Assembly (NCBI GenBank): GCA_004794655.1
Contig: SMMW01000540.1
Coordinates: 684,001 to 748,000 of the forward strand
Length of the DNA: 64,000 bases
Direction of reading: 5' to 3'
DNA from: Marisa cornuarietis
Taxonomy: Eukaryota; Mollusca; Gastropoda; Architaenioglossa; Ampullariidae
The notes beneath the pieces are model-generated. The model saw only the letters and a program-made list of their open reading frames with translations, ran no database searches and was not told the DNA's origin. Positions 10,365 through 21,709 of this stretch are shown here, one piece after another. Positions within the stretch are counted from its first letter, which is position 1; every line of letters starts with the position of its first letter. A program made the translations under genes and the position numbers.

Positions 10365-11850
10365 CCCAGTCAGTCAGTCGTCCCTTGCCTGGCACCTGGC
10401 GTTGGGGGGAGCACATGGATAGACGCGGCAGCTGATAGGGCCCGCCACTCTTGCCTGTTTTGGGCAATAGTCAGCAGGTCCTGTACAGGACGACCAGTCC
10501 AGTCTTTGACGTTCGTAAGCCAGTTCTTTCTCTGACCACCGCGGCGTCGGCTACCCTCCAAGGTGCCTTGAAGGATAGTCTTCGACAAGGTGTCGTGCCG
10601 GGTTACATGGCCAAAGAAGACCAGCTTACGTCGCTTGACTGTTGATAGTAGAGGTTCCTGGTGTCCTACCAGTGTGGCAATCTTGTTTCTTACAAAGTCG
10701 TTGGTTTTGTGTTCTTTGTATGAGATCCGGAGCAGCCTCCTCAGACACTTGTGCTCGAATGCCTGGATTCTCCTTTCTGTTTCGGCGAGTAGAGTCCACG
10801 TGTCGCATCCGTAGAGCAGGATCGGCACTACCAGGGATTTGTATAGCCTGTACTTGGTAGTGAACCTTATCTTGTGGCTATGCCAGATCCTATCTAGCCT
10901 AGCCATTGCTGCTGTTGCTGTTGCGATCCTGATGCGGATATCTTGCGTGGAGCTGCCGTCCTTGGAGAGAGTGGCTCCCAAGTACTTGAAGCTGCTTACC
11001 TCTTCGAGCTGTACCCCGTTCATATAGATCTCTGCTTTGCCGTTGCCATTGATCATAGCTTTGCTCTTTTCTGTGCTTGTCTCCATTCCATATGCGTTTG
11101 AGCTGTCTGTCAGTCTGTTGGTGAGGTCTTGCAGTTCCTTGTTTGTACCTGCTAACAGATCTATATCATCTGCAAAGCGTAGGTTGCAGATTGGTCTTCC
11201 ACCGATTGAAATGGAGGTATGGTGGTCATGAAGAGCTTCAAGCATGATGTTCTCCAAGAATATATTAAACAACACGGGTGATAGGGGACATCCTTGACGT
11301 ACCCCTACTGTGGTACGAAAGTAAGCTCCTATTTGATTGTTAAGCAAAACTGTACTCGTTGAGCTGTTATACAACGCTTCAACGACTTGGACAAGCCCTT
11401 CTTCAATGTTGAATTTCCGCATCACATGCCATAGCCCCTCGTGCCAGACTCTGTCAAATGCCTTCTTAAAGTCAATGAAGTTGTGGTAAAGGTCCCGCTG
11501 ATGCTGCAGATGCTTTTCTATAAGAAGACGACAGTTGAAGATCTGCTCAACTGTGCTTCTACGTGGTCTGAAGCCAGCCTGTTCTTCTGCTAGCAGCTCT
11601 TCTGCGGTGGTTCTGATGCGGTTCTGTATGACCTTCAGCATGACTTTGCTTGGGTGACTGATAAGGCTTATTGTTCTGTAGTTCTGACACTGTTTGCTGT
11701 TTCCTTTCTTTGGGAGGGGAATGATTAGTGACTGCGTCCATTCTCTGGGCCATTCCTTGCACTCCCAGACTCTTTGGCACAGAACAGTTAGGGCTTTTGT
11801 AGTTGCTTCCCCACCCTGCTTGAAGGGGAGGACACCCCCAACCCCCACGC
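10365..11850 (-). mobile_element. 5'-truncated RTE-type non-LTR retrotransposon
   Basis: The element retains the reverse transcriptase and the C-terminal region, then a short (CTGA)n-like 3' tail at 10365-10376. The apurinic endonuclease domain expected upstream is absent, and family-like sequence starts only near GGEATTKAL, so the copy is 5'-truncated. G-rich sequence borders both sides, but no unambiguous target-site duplication could be fixed. Confidence 0.85.
10370..11848 (-). CDS. Reverse transcriptase of a non-LTR retrotransposon (C-terminal part of ORF2)
   Basis: This 492-codon open frame encodes an RNA-directed DNA polymerase that copies LINE RNA at a nicked target site. Visible motifs in order are the palm start EWTQSLIIPLPKKG (residues 36-49), FIDFKKAFD (124-132, first catalytic Asp), VGVRQGCPLSP (181-191) and the catalytic FADD box (225-228). 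After these come a thumb region and a basic C-terminal segment with a GRPVQDLL/EWR-like pattern, typical of the endonuclease-reverse transcriptases common in molluscs. The stretch upstream is out of frame and there is no ATG at the 5' end, consistent with 5' truncation. The absence of stops over nearly 1.5 kb suggests a fairly recent insertion, but it cannot be autonomous without the endonuclease. Assignment to RTE rather than another APE-type clade is likely but not proven. Confidence 0.9.
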   Translation of the reverse strand: MGVGGVLPFKQGGEATTKALTVLCQRVWECKEWPREWTQSLIIPLPKKGNSKQCQNYRTISLISHPSKVMLKVIQNRIRTTAEELLAEEQAGFRPRRSTVEQIFNCRLLIEKHLQHQRDLYHNFIDFKKAFDRVWHEGLWHVMRKFNIEEGLVQVVEALYNSSTSTVLLNNQIGAYFRTTVGVRQGCPLSPVLFNIFLENIMLEALHDHHTSISIGGRPICNLRFADDIDLLAGTNKELQDLTNRLTDSSNAYGMETSTEKSKAMINGNGKAEIYMNGVQLEEVSSFKYLGATLSKDGSSTQDIRIRIATATAAMARLDRIWHSHKIRFTTKYRLYKSLVVPILLYGCDTWTLLAETERRIQAFEHKCLRRLLRISYKEHKTNDFVRNKIATLVGHQEPLLSTVKRRKLVFFGHVTRHDTLSKTILQGTLEGSRRRGGQRKNWLTNVKDWTGRPVQDLLTIAQNRQEWRALSAAASIHVLPPTPGARQGTTD

Positions 11851-12590
11851 CTCAACCAATGACAGCTTTGTGATGAGCTGGTCAAACTACATGAGATGTC
11901 ACTTGTCTTTATCCAAGGTGGATTCTGAATGGATGAGTGATAGAAAACTACTACACAACTGGTTCCTTCAACATTTAGGTCAGATGGTTTCAGAGGTTTG
12001 GAGGCAGCACCTCAGCCGATCCAGAAATATGGCAACAGCAGTTACTGACTTCCCTGCCTGCTCTGATAAAATCTCCTGCTCTCTGTGTCTCATTGTGTAG
12101 AGTACTGCCTCACTCTATCCCCCATTATTGGCATATACCTCTGTATTTTAAATATTACAAGTTAGCAGCATATTCTTTTCTTGAGAATGTTACACTGCAT
12201 GTTAATAAAAGCATTGTTTGTAATGTCCTCCCCTTCTGCAGAACACATGCTGCTGTTCTCAGCAAAATACCTGCCTAGACCCATCATTTAGTTGTCTTTT
12301 CTTTTCTTATTCTACTGGTAGATTGCTGTATCTAATATTGGGATCATAGTTGTTAGCAGACCGGTTGAACATATGTGACAGTTTGTGCTGTGTGAACTTT
12401 AAAAGCTCCCAGGCTAAAACTTTAAAGCTTTTGTTTCCCCCTACCCCCAGACACCATCTCCATTGTAGCTTAGGGACCCCCTGCTGTCAGCTTTCTATTT
12501 TCTCTGACTGTATGTCTTTCAAAAAAGCCTAAACAAGGTCATTCATTATGCTCCTCTTGAGGGCTGGGTTCTGGAAACCTGAGCCCTTAG

Positions 12591-12745
12591 AGTGGCTGAA
12601 CCTGACACCAAAGCTGATGTGACAGTCACACTGGAATTTCGAGAAGAGGAAATAATGCCAGCAGCATGTCACACTGAACAGGTTTCATGCATTAGAAGCT
12701 TGGCCACTTCTCTCCGAACTGTGCCCAAGGACACAAGACTGGAAG
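12591..12745 (+). CDS. Candidate internal exon, unknown protein
   Basis: An AG acceptor (CCCTTAG) precedes position 12591 and a strong donor GGAAG|GTAAGC follows 12745. Between them one frame encodes about 51 protein-like residues, including VTVTLEFREEEIMPAACH, without low complexity. An in-frame stop lies just upstream of the acceptor, so coding begins with the exon. The pyrimidine tract is weak. I do not recognise a domain. No neighbouring exon could be tied to it, so it may be a chance frame. Confidence 0.3.
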
Positions 12746-12760
12746 GTAAGCACCTGAACC

Positions 12761-12885
12761 ACTTAGAGACTTACATACTCACCATTTACATACTTACTGA
12801 CCACTTACAGACTCACATGCCTACCACTGACAGACTGACATACCATCTACAGACTTACATACTCACCACTTACATACTTGCTATT
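12761..12885. repeat. Short degenerate tandem repeat (ACTTACATACTCACC-like)
   Basis: Variants of CTTACATACTCACCA, CTTACAGACTCACATG and ACATACCATCTACAGA repeat four to five times with a variable period near 27 bp. Confidence 0.65.
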
Positions 12886-12999
12886 CAGATCTTTTAGCAC
12901 CTTTGGTTTAGTTCATAAGAACCTTCCAACATTTTTGCACACTGCTGCATCAAACCACAACCAATCAGTTCATTATACGCTGCAGGTGCCAAGAGCAAC

Positions 13000-14560
13000 A
13001 GCCACTACAACCTTCTGCTTTGGTTATGTCTCCAGCATCAATGAATGGCACTCATCCACTACTACTTACAATTAAGCTCAATACTAAGAAATAAGTAAAT
13101 GTTACACTAGAACTAAATGTTACAATAAATCATTGTTAAACTAGAACTACTACAGCTGCATGCTATTGAAAGACTTTTCACTGATGATGATGCTACCAAA
13201 TGCACCAACAGGCTACCTACCTGCACATCTCCTGTAATTTTCAGTTTTTGATTATGATAGGAACACCATGGCATAAAGATGAACAAGCTTATTGCCGTGT
13301 GGATAGAACTATTGGCTTAACTGATGGGGTTCTTATCATGTCTGGGCCAGTGACTAGAAAACTCTATACACCCCACAGTGAAGGGGTGCTGATCTTTCAG
13401 TGAAGATTTAAAAATAAATGGAAGGAAAAGATTAGTCACAACTTTTCACATGCCATACCCTAGACTGGTAATCCGCTTATACAACAGTGCCAATCAATTG
13501 GTGTCAGGCCCTTAGCTTTCTATAATTTTTAGGCATAAGAATACACAGGTGGTTCTGTCCTAGATTAAACTGGCTTCTTTCAACTGAAGCAGTTTTTTTT
13601 TTATAAGTTTGCCATTAATGTTATAGAAGTTTGCCGCTAATGTTGTAGAAGTTTGTGGCAATATTTCTGCAGAAGCTCCAACCCAACAAAAAAATCTAAT
13701 GATTCGTGGTTTTATGATAAAGTGTTGTTCGTCATTGCTATCATCATGTATACGATGTTATCAGAAACTGGTCTGATCCAAACTGCAAAGTAGTTCACCT
13801 GAATTATCTCCATGTAAAAAAAAAAAATTACCCCCCCCCCAAAAAAAAACCCCCCGTTTTTTTAAACTTCCATTATCAGTTTGCAGTTCTCACCAACAAT
13901 GATCAAGATTTCTATGGTAAGGATCTGTAAGCTGGTCTAAATATCTTTCAAGCAGATGACTATAATTTCTATGACCAGGGTGGGTCAGAAAGGCAACCAA
14001 CACACACGCACACCCTGTACAACATTTCACAGTAAATCATGCAAACTCTTAGTCTTATCTCTGACTTAAAGTCCCTTCCCTCCCCCCGCCATTCCCCCCC
14101 CCCAAAAAAAAGTCTCTCTCACACCGCCGTTACATTGCAACCACCACAGCAGCCGCTGGCCCCCGTTACATCGCTGACTACTACAACACAATGACAGGAT
14201 GCGGCGCTGAACGCTTTCTTGCCGCCAAGTTTATCTGCACTCCAGCAGCCAGCAGCATCGCCACCGGCCTCCAAATGTCAGCTGAGCCTCACACTGCCGC
14301 TCGTTTGAAGCTGACAACGGCCACGCTACTACTGATTACACCCCCACTCGCATCCTCCCCCACCCACCCCATCCCCGGCTACACCCCTTCTCCACCGCCC
14401 CTACCCCCAGTCAACGTCTGCTGCATGGCTGCCAACACCACGACTGTCAGCTCCACGTGCAGTTGCAGGGAGGGGAGTGCGTGTGTGTGTGTGTGTGCAG
14501 GTGCACTGACATGCTACACCAGCGGAATGTACGGCCGTCCTCGGGGTCACAGGCTTGTCA
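13000..14560. other. Gene-less stretch with poly-C/poly-A junctions
   Basis: I see no supported gene. At 13820-13860 a poly-A run, a C10 run, an A9 run and a C6 run follow each other. At 14094-14110 a C run again goes straight into an A run, and the same pattern recurs near 27560. A GT tract sits near 14480. Confidence 0.5.
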
Positions 14561-15489
14561 GCTTAGGTGTCAGTCACATTATTTTCAAAATTAAAAAAAA
14601 AATATCGGGCTGACAAATCCAGAAAAAAAACTGTCATTCCTTTAGTCTTTGAGTTCGACAGGTCAGCGGGTACCTTACGTGGCTGGAAGACGGTTCCATC
14701 ATTCAAACCCCCGCCCACTGTTTTTTTTTTTTTTTTTTTAAACCACCCCGAGCGAAGCGCCCGTGCTCTTAAGTCTGGTAACAACACAGTCACACAAAGT
14801 GTCAGGTTTATGAATACTCACATGGGCCCGTGCTTGGCTGCTCTGCTCTCCAGTTGGGCGCAACATAGGGCTAGGCTCTCCCCCACTGCAAGTTCACAAC
14901 AGAGAGGGGAAGAAATCAGGCCTTAGTGGTGTAGGCTCCAGTCAGCTGACTAGTTTGGCACCCCGCCAGGCTACATGAGACCGAGAAAGGGGAGGGGCAG
15001 GGTGTGGAAGGGGGTGTGGCTGGGGGGGGTCACTAGGAGACCAAGCGGCGAGAGAGAGAGAGAGAAGAGGTGAGGGCCTGGGAGGGAATCAGTGTATGTA
15101 GAGATGTCAACTACACATTACTGTAGCTTTAAACCCATCAGTAAAAAACGTGATGATGAACTTTAAGAAAACACGGTGAGAAGTCTGTTGGACAAAGCAG
15201 ACACTAACCGCAGTGATGTAGTTTCAGAAGAGTGTGTGAGACAGGAAGATGGGTGTGGGCGGAAAAGATTTGAGCAAAGTTACACTTGCCACACCAAGTC
15301 AGTCATTAATTAAAGAGTTTTAACCGATTATCGCAAAGACGTGCACACTGATGACTTTCCGCGATTAGGAATTTTAAAAAAAATAATACTTTAACAGCAA
15401 ATGTTACTGAACATAACACAGAAGATTTAAAAGCTTCCCCTTGTTTACCTCCTCACACTGGTGTGCATCATACGCGCACGCATCTACTC

Positions 15490-15512
15490 TCACACACACA
15501 CACACACACACA
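15490..15512. repeat. (CA)n microsatellite
   Basis: About eleven CA units. Confidence 0.9.
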
Positions 15513-15626
15513 GAGTCTCAAGCATAATACTTAACAAGTTCTACTGTCAGTCTCCCCCCCAGTCTCCATCGTCAGCTTGGCTCACACACACACCAAGGTG
15601 GAGGCTCGCCGCGACGACTACAACAA

Positions 15627-15758
15627 TGAAGATGGCGGATGAAGAGACGAGCACAGACCAGCAGCCGCCCACCCTGGCTCTCCCTTCATCATCGCCCACT
15701 CGTACACACCACCGGAAAAGTGAGAGATTGAAGTCTTACCCTCGGGTGCTGAGGTGAA
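15627..15758 (+). CDS. Alternative plus-strand open frame starting in AAGATGGCGG
   Basis: An ATG at 15627 or 15633 opens MKMADEETSTDQQPP..., 43 codons to a stop. It overlaps the minus-strand candidate exon head-to-head, so at most one is likely to be translated. With no donor before the stop it would be a complete micropeptide. I favour the minus-strand reading. Confidence 0.15.
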
Positions 15759-15839
15759 ACAGCGTCGGACTCTGGGCCGCTTGCGTTTGCGCCTGGAAGT
15801 CGGCGAGCCCCGTCCCCCTCCGCTGGCACCATCCGCCAT
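15740..15839 (-). CDS. Candidate first coding exon (N-terminal MADGASGGG...)
   Basis: On the minus strand an ATG in a good initiation context (GCAAGATGG) opens a frame of 33 codons plus one base. It ends at a donor CGAGG|GTAAGA. The peptide starts MADGASGGGRGSP and has a basic stretch SRRKRKRPRVRR, which could act as a nuclear-localisation signal. It lies in the CpG-rich segment and starts within a YY1-like AAGATGGCGG motif. Downstream exons would lie below 15.7 kb and were not identified. I cannot name the protein. Confidence 0.4.
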
Positions 15840-15987
15840 CTTGCCGCCTCGCCACGCCCTACATCCGGGTGTTCGGGGCGAGGACACACCCACTCGACCA
15901 CAGGGTCTGTCTTGAATTAATCGTGATAGCGTTTGTTGTGTAGTGTTACAGCCTCGTGTGCGTCAGTGTCATAGCTGTACGTGTGTC

Positions 15988-16020
<33 letters not shown>
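15988..16020. repeat. (TG)n(GA)n compound microsatellite
   Basis: A GT tract passes directly into a GA tract inside the CpG-rich segment. Confidence 0.85.
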
Positions 16021-16021
<1 letters not shown>

Positions 16022-16529
16022 GTAACGGGGCGGAGGTCAAAGGCGCGGCGTCCACCAACCGGGAAAGGTCAGAGGTGTAAGAGCCGTTGCCTCAGACAAT
16101 GGATGCGGACTGAATAATAGACAAAAAGAGTTACACTCCTAGCCCTTAACAAGGGATCGACGTGCTCCGAGGCAGACATAGAGGCTTCGGGACAAACGAC
16201 ACACTGCGAGCCGAACACACTTTTTTTTTTTGGTACACGCCTGCGACTGAACAGCACGCGCCGCCACTTTCGAGACTTGACCGAGTCCGCTCTTGACTGG
16301 ACAGCACGGACGACTGATGACACCCACCCCACCCCACACGTCTTGAGAGGTCAGTCGAGCTTCTGGAGATCTTTCATGGTGGCTTCTGACGTAGGGTGAC
16401 ACTAACGCAGGATGTGGCGCCGACGTTTCGCTGATGTTGCCGCCGCTGCTGCTGCAACCGACGTGCAGCGTGTGACGTCAGCAACGCATCTCGTGCGGAG
16501 GGTCGGTTACCGCGGTGGTTCAAAGGAGG

Positions 16530-17990
16530 AAGGGATGGAATATCCAAAGCAGGTGGGGAGTTGGCCGAAGGATTTTTTTTTTTTTGAAAGCAGTTGTGGG
16601 CAATTAGTGATTTTAAAAATTATTTTTGAGGACGGTCGTTGATGGGGTAGGGGCCGGTCAGGTGTGCAGTGTGTTCTTGTCATAGATGTCGCCTTTTCGC
16701 CACTACGTAGGCAAACTTAAAGTCTTTCTTTTGTTGTTGTTGTTGTTTTGGAAAGACATGCATGCAAACATACATCGTCAAACACAAAAATACACACGCA
16801 CTCTGAGCCCGTGCTCTGCGCGCGCGCACACACACACTGACAATCTCCTACCACTTCCCACACAGATATACACTCACACACAATAATTGCACACACTCAG
16901 GCACGAGTGTAAGACATAAGGCAAAGTCTGGTGTGTCGACACAGAAAGAATGGAATTCCGACACACGTTCCCTGCAGCTCGCCTTGCATGAAGCTTGCTG
17001 GTGACTAATTTGGGCAATCACAGCCGGCACCCCCACCCCTACCCACCCCGGCAATCTGGACACCCACACACCCACACCCACCAGCTCGCGCGCGCAGCTC
17101 CCCGGGCTTCACATGTGTTGCCGTCGGCAGCAATTTACCTTCTGTGCTCTTGACTTACCTCCCCAGCCAACCCCACACCCCACCCCACCCCGCCCCACCC
17201 CACCCCTCTTCCCTACCTCTCGGCCATCTCACGAAGTAGCGTGTACTATCATCAGGGTCGCTTCTTTTCTTTCATTTCTCGTTACTGCTGTTAATGAGTG
17301 TAGCTACGCTGTGGAACCGCACACAGGGAAGAATGCACGCAGACAAACACGCACACGTACGCGCATGCGCGAAAGCGATAAGAAGGAAGGAAGAAGCCAT
17401 TCCGAAAGTAACACGCCCCATCACTACTACACGTGTGCCATGGGCTACAAAGTGACACGCCCCATCGCTACTACACGGTTACCATGGGCTACAACTGTTG
17501 TGGACCTTTCAGAGAGGTCACAGATGGTGGGTCTGGGAGGTCAAGCAACTCAGCACTGCGTTTGTTTATCTCGCATCGCAGCCTAGAAAAACAATCTCAC
17601 TGGTAATCAGCGGGGCCGGCTCTAGAACCTCGATAGTCACTCAATTCTCTCTCACCTTTATCAAGTAGGAAGCCCAGCGTGTGATAAATGTGTGTGTGTG
17701 AGAGAGAGAGAGACGGGGCGTGCGGTTGGCAGTGACAAGAGGTCATAGGACAGCAAAGACAACGACGTGTCAGGGTCGTATCCATCCTGCAGGTTGACAA
17801 GTCATGTCGGCTTCATATCCTGCACTCGACTGTTTCCGGGATCTTGGGCGACCTACAGCAGGATACCGCCCAACGAGCAGCAAACGCTTGGAACAAAAAC
17901 AAAAAATAGAGACAAACAAAAGGAAAGAATGAAATAAAAGAAAGGAAAGGATGCAAACACGATGGTAAGAGCTACAAACAAACGAATAAT
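16530..17990. other. Gene-less stretch
   Basis: I see CA-rich text, a (CCCCA)n tract and a GCGCATGCGC palindrome at 17361-17370 matching the NRF-1 core, but no supported exon. Confidence 0.45.
17166..17207 (+). repeat. (CCCCA)n microsatellite
   Basis: Seven or more CCCCA-like units with one G substitution. The complementary strand is G-quadruplex-prone. Confidence 0.8.
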
Positions 17991-17999
17991 GTTTAGACT

Positions 18000-18178
18000 G
18001 ACAGCTTATTATTATTTTGCTGCTGATGACGACGATGAGAAAGCAGAAGAAAGAAGATGGTGGTGATGATAGTGAGGAACTGGAAATTATGTGGTATTGA
18101 TGGTGACACTAATGATGATAATGTGGTGATGATGGTGACAGTGGTGAGAATGATAATGCTGATGTGGTTTTGATGAGA
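18000..18178. repeat. Degenerate GAT/GGT-rich trinucleotide tract
   Basis: Interspersed GATGATGGTGA-type units without a fixed period, consistent with an old decayed trinucleotide repeat. Confidence 0.6.
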
Positions 18179-18549
18179 GCGGCGACTTAATTGACAGCCG
18201 AAGTACATAGACCGCCTGTGTCTTTCAATTTCTTTTCACCAGATGGCAAACACTCGTAAACCCTGACAAAAAAAGTCAAGAGCTGAAAACCTCACCAGAA
18301 ATCACCGAGACCTTGACCAAGTTGCTAGTCCGATGTTGACCTGAATATGAAACAAATGTTGTAGTGCAGGTGACACAGGTCTTTACAGTCGAGGAGGCCT
18401 TTAGCTGCCTGCCGGTCTCCTGGTCAGAGCAAAAAAAAAAAAAAAAGGTAGAACTTTGAAGCCATCAGCTTCCAGTCTCTTTAAGTGAGTTACGAATTCA
18501 CAGAACCATCATCTATGATGCCTGTGCTTGTACACCAAGGCCACTGAGG

Positions 18550-18660
18550 AAGTGGTTCAGTGCCTCAAGCACCCTCATCTATCAGTCGAGGTATGGGTTC
18601 CTGTACACTGAGGAGTGGCAGGAAATGACACAGCAGATGTGTGTGGATGGTGGTCAGGAA
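18550..18660 (+). pseudogene. RNase H-like retroelement remnant
   Basis: One frame reads EVWVPVH, a stop, then GVAGNDTADV. This matches the RNase H signature WVPxHxGVxGNExAD found in the C-terminal domain of several LINE clades (I, R1, Jockey-like) and some other retroelements. The in-frame stop and the lack of coding flanks show it is dead. The parent clade cannot be fixed from so short a piece. Confidence 0.5.
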
Positions 18661-19679
18661 CAACAATAGGGTATTGATGAATCGCTGGGCTTTCCAATAC
18701 TAGGATCAGACAATTTATGAGAATGAAATAAGTCAGCTGACTTCAGACCTGTTGTAGCAGGATTGTCATATTGGGTGCAGCATCAATGATTTCGTCTGTG
18801 CAGTGTGCCTGTTAAAGTCTGCAGTGACACCAGAGTCACACTAATTTTGGACATCCCTCACAGGGCAACAACAATGTCCTCCTTACGTGAAAATACGCGA
18901 ATCTCTTGCGGGACACTTCACCCTCCTAATTTTAAAATTAAAAATATTGAGCCATGTAAAACCAATGACAATGACTTCTGCTTTCACTATGTTGCACAGA
19001 ATAATTCAGTCAGCAACCAGTTAACAGCAGTCTCAGGTAATCGATAGAATGAAGGAGCTTTCTACAGAATTCACTACTAAACTATCCTTCCACTCCCCCC
19101 CCCACTCCACCCCCGCTTCCTCACGGAGCTCTAAGCAAAGAGAGGTTCACCATAGAAAATACGTTGACCGAATACTCTTTAACAGACTTAAAAGTCGATG
19201 GTGGAATCAGTCGGAAGCACAATCGAGTGACAGGAATTCTTCGCCCTGCTAAACACACTTTCTTCAACAGCACCCACAACTGTGGTTGTACACCACGTAC
19301 AGGAGGGCAGAGTGGATGACAGACAGCTTGTGCTGATGTTAGTTTAGGGCTACTTGAAACTCGGATGACGAAGCGATTCACACATCGCATAATTCAGATC
19401 CGTCGTTCTTGTCACCCCCGATCTTTCTTACTGACAGCAGGAAAGCCTGCTGCCAAACGTGAATGGGTTTTATGGACCTTTAAGTCTTTTTTGGGGGGGA
19501 GGGGGGTGCCTAGCCTGGAGGACAGACAGGCAATCGACAAGATCAACCGCTTGAGGGGGGAAAACACCCTTTGGAGGCTAATGAACCGGACCACGTGTCC
19601 CAGTTCCATGATAGCCACTGCACCTAACACCCTGAACCACAATAGTTCACATCAGCGGACATTAGTGAATGACTGGCAG

Positions 19680-19950
19680 GTCAGTTTAATGATGCAGACT
19701 ACTCTGAACTAGCGATCGGAGTTCAAATCTCGGTGGAACAGGGTTTTTTTTTTCATTGCGGGGCAGAAGCGGGGGGGGGGAAGAGAGGAGGATAAGGAGA
19801 AGCTATGGGGGAGCAGGGGGTCTCTGCAGCAGGACATCGCTGTTTCGAGGCTGACTGGTCCTGTGACTGAAAAGCTCGATCATTTCTACCCATTCCCCAC
19901 CCCCCTCTATCCAGCATCAGGGCACCTGATTTATCAGGGGAGGTAAAGAC
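19680..19950 (+). mobile_element. tRNA-headed SINE-like sequence
   Basis: A B-box-like GGAGTTCAAATCTCGG (19718-19733) follows an A-box-like segment about 35 bases upstream. Downstream are a poly-T/poly-G stretch, GTGACTGAAAA (19865) and TTTATCAGGGGAGGTAAAG (19930-19948). The last two are shared with the antisense sequence at 9.6 kb. Confidence 0.35.
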
Positions 19951-20499
19951 TGCGGAAAGAGAGGGTTGAGCTTCACCTTCCGCACGGCGTGTCCTAGAGA
20001 CAATGAACCACTTAACGTGTCAGTTCTTCTATGGCTGCTAGTTATGAGCGACTCTGGACCTCTTTCCACCATCTTGAACTACTGCGACCCTCTTGACCTC
20101 AGAAAATGTTCAAAATGTTGTCACCACAATGGTGGCGTGTCGCTGTCCATGAGACTAGCATAGAAATGTTGTAAACGTTGAAACCACTGAAAATGGATGC
20201 CATCGAAGAACAAATTAGTAAATATTTACTTGATGATAGCTAACTGATTAATTAATAAGCTGCTGAAAAGGCTGTATGTGTTAGATAAGAACCTGAAACA
20301 GGAGAGGACAACGGCAAATGATGTTACAAGGTCCGTGGAGGACAGGAAATGGCGTCATAGACAGACGCCGTGGGCAGTTAGAGTAGTGCGCCCAGCGGAT
20401 GAAGAGGACAACTCACTCCATATCACGAGCATTGAAATATAAATAGGCGAACCATGGCACAGTTGATGGTAGAACTGAACTACGACAGGCAGCGAGTGC

Positions 20500-20562
20500 G
20501 GTCTTCAGGTGCAATGGATAGGACTCTGAATTCAACGCTGTGAGTTCGATTCTCCTCCCCTA
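20500..20562 (+). mobile_element. tRNA-like SINE head
   Basis: The A-box-like AGGTGCAATGG (20507-20517) and B-box-like AGTTCGATTCT (20543-20553) have tRNA-like spacing. The sequence does not fold into a full tRNA cloverleaf by eye, so I call it a SINE head and not a tRNA gene. Confidence 0.4.
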
Positions 20563-21324
20563 CTCCTCTACCTTCAACCAAATTTTGCCTGATAATAAGC
20601 TTGACTTTGAATCAAAAAGCTGCAAGTTCAAGGCCAGAAGAATTCTGCAGAAATAACCTGATTTTTATCAAATAAAAGGTCAAGGCTAGTTGGTTCCGCT
20701 TTGCACGTGCCTCCACAAACACTGTTTACCACTCGTCTTCTCTGATCAACAGTTTCTATGGGGCCCGTTCTCTTTCCTCCTTTTTTTTTTTTTTAATCAT
20801 CAAACAATTATCACACAGATGATTCTCTGACACTGCTGTACAGGCGGCAGGTGATGTCACCAAGCACCAATCGCATTACATAATCACACCATTACATGAC
20901 AATCACACGACAGCAGACAGTAGTACAGGCAGACCATGGTCTCTAATATCCTCTAATATCCCATCTCGATATCTAACACGCATTTAATGATAATGATGTG
21001 GTAGATGCAGGCGGTAGACAAAAGGGAGGCTGTGCGCAGTGCAAAGTACGACATCAAGGAAAGAGGCCGCCGTCGTGTCCCAGTCAACAGCTTGATATCG
21101 ACCCTCAGCGAGGCTCGTCAACGTGGGCGCGCAGTTTTGCATCGGACAATGAGTTTCAGATGTTGGTGATTACACGGAGTACAACACAACATCGAGGCCG
21201 CCGATGAGTCGAGATGAGTGCGCAGAGGGGGCTGGGGAAGGGATTGTTCGGTCGGACTCGAACCAGTTGCAACAAAGCCCGTGTTGTTTGCTTGTTGCTG
21301 CAGTCAGTCAGCACCATGATACCT

Positions 21325-21500
21325 TGTGTGTGTGTGTGGGGGGGGGAGGGGCTGGGGAGAGGTTCAGGGCGCGTGCGGCGCCCGGGGTGGAAGGGTGCGT
21401 GGACTGGGTGGGTTAAAGGGAAGGGGGCAGAAACGGAGTGTAGGCTTTGCGGACACGGATATGTATGTAGGTGTGGGGAGGGTGGGGGGTGTCTCGTTAG
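21325..21500 (+). other. G-rich strand-asymmetric segment
   Basis: The plus strand carries many runs of three or more G (for example GGGGGGGGAGGGGCTGGGG) and few C runs, so it is prone to G-quadruplex formation. The overlapping open frames encode mostly Gly, Arg and Val and are not credible proteins. Confidence 0.5.
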
Positions 21501-21682
21501 TTGAGAGGTGATGAACAATTAGCCTTAAGTAGTCTGCCGCCCACGTGTAGTTCCGTTTGACAGGACTCGCAGGTCGGAGGTCAGACTACCGGGTGATGTC
21601 CACGCGACTTCACAGCCTTTGTGGCAGTCGTAGCTCTCTTTTTTTTTCTTTATTTATTTAACAATGACTGGGAAGATATTAT

Positions 21683-21709
21683 TGTGTGTGTGTGTGTGTG
21701 TGTGTGTGT
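21683..21709. repeat. (TG)n microsatellite
   Basis: About thirteen TG units. Confidence 0.9.

Larger units (their letters stand above)
15600..16520. promoter_or_regulatory. CpG-rich, promoter-like segment
   Basis: CpG frequency is visibly higher than in the flanks. The segment contains two AAGATGGCGG motifs facing each other (plus at 15630, minus near 15842). This motif matches the YY1-type sequence often found at animal transcription starts. A candidate first exon reads out on the minus strand. Promoter function is inferred from composition and motifs only. Confidence 0.4.

Noticed and set aside
11559..11885. 108-codon minus-strand frame
   Set aside because: It overlaps the reverse transcriptase frame in another phase and is a shadow of it.
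21250..21276. Minus-strand GGTTCGAGTCCGACC, a perfect tRNA B box
   Set aside because: I could not find a matching A box at tRNA spacing or a cloverleaf, so I do not call a tRNA or SINE here.
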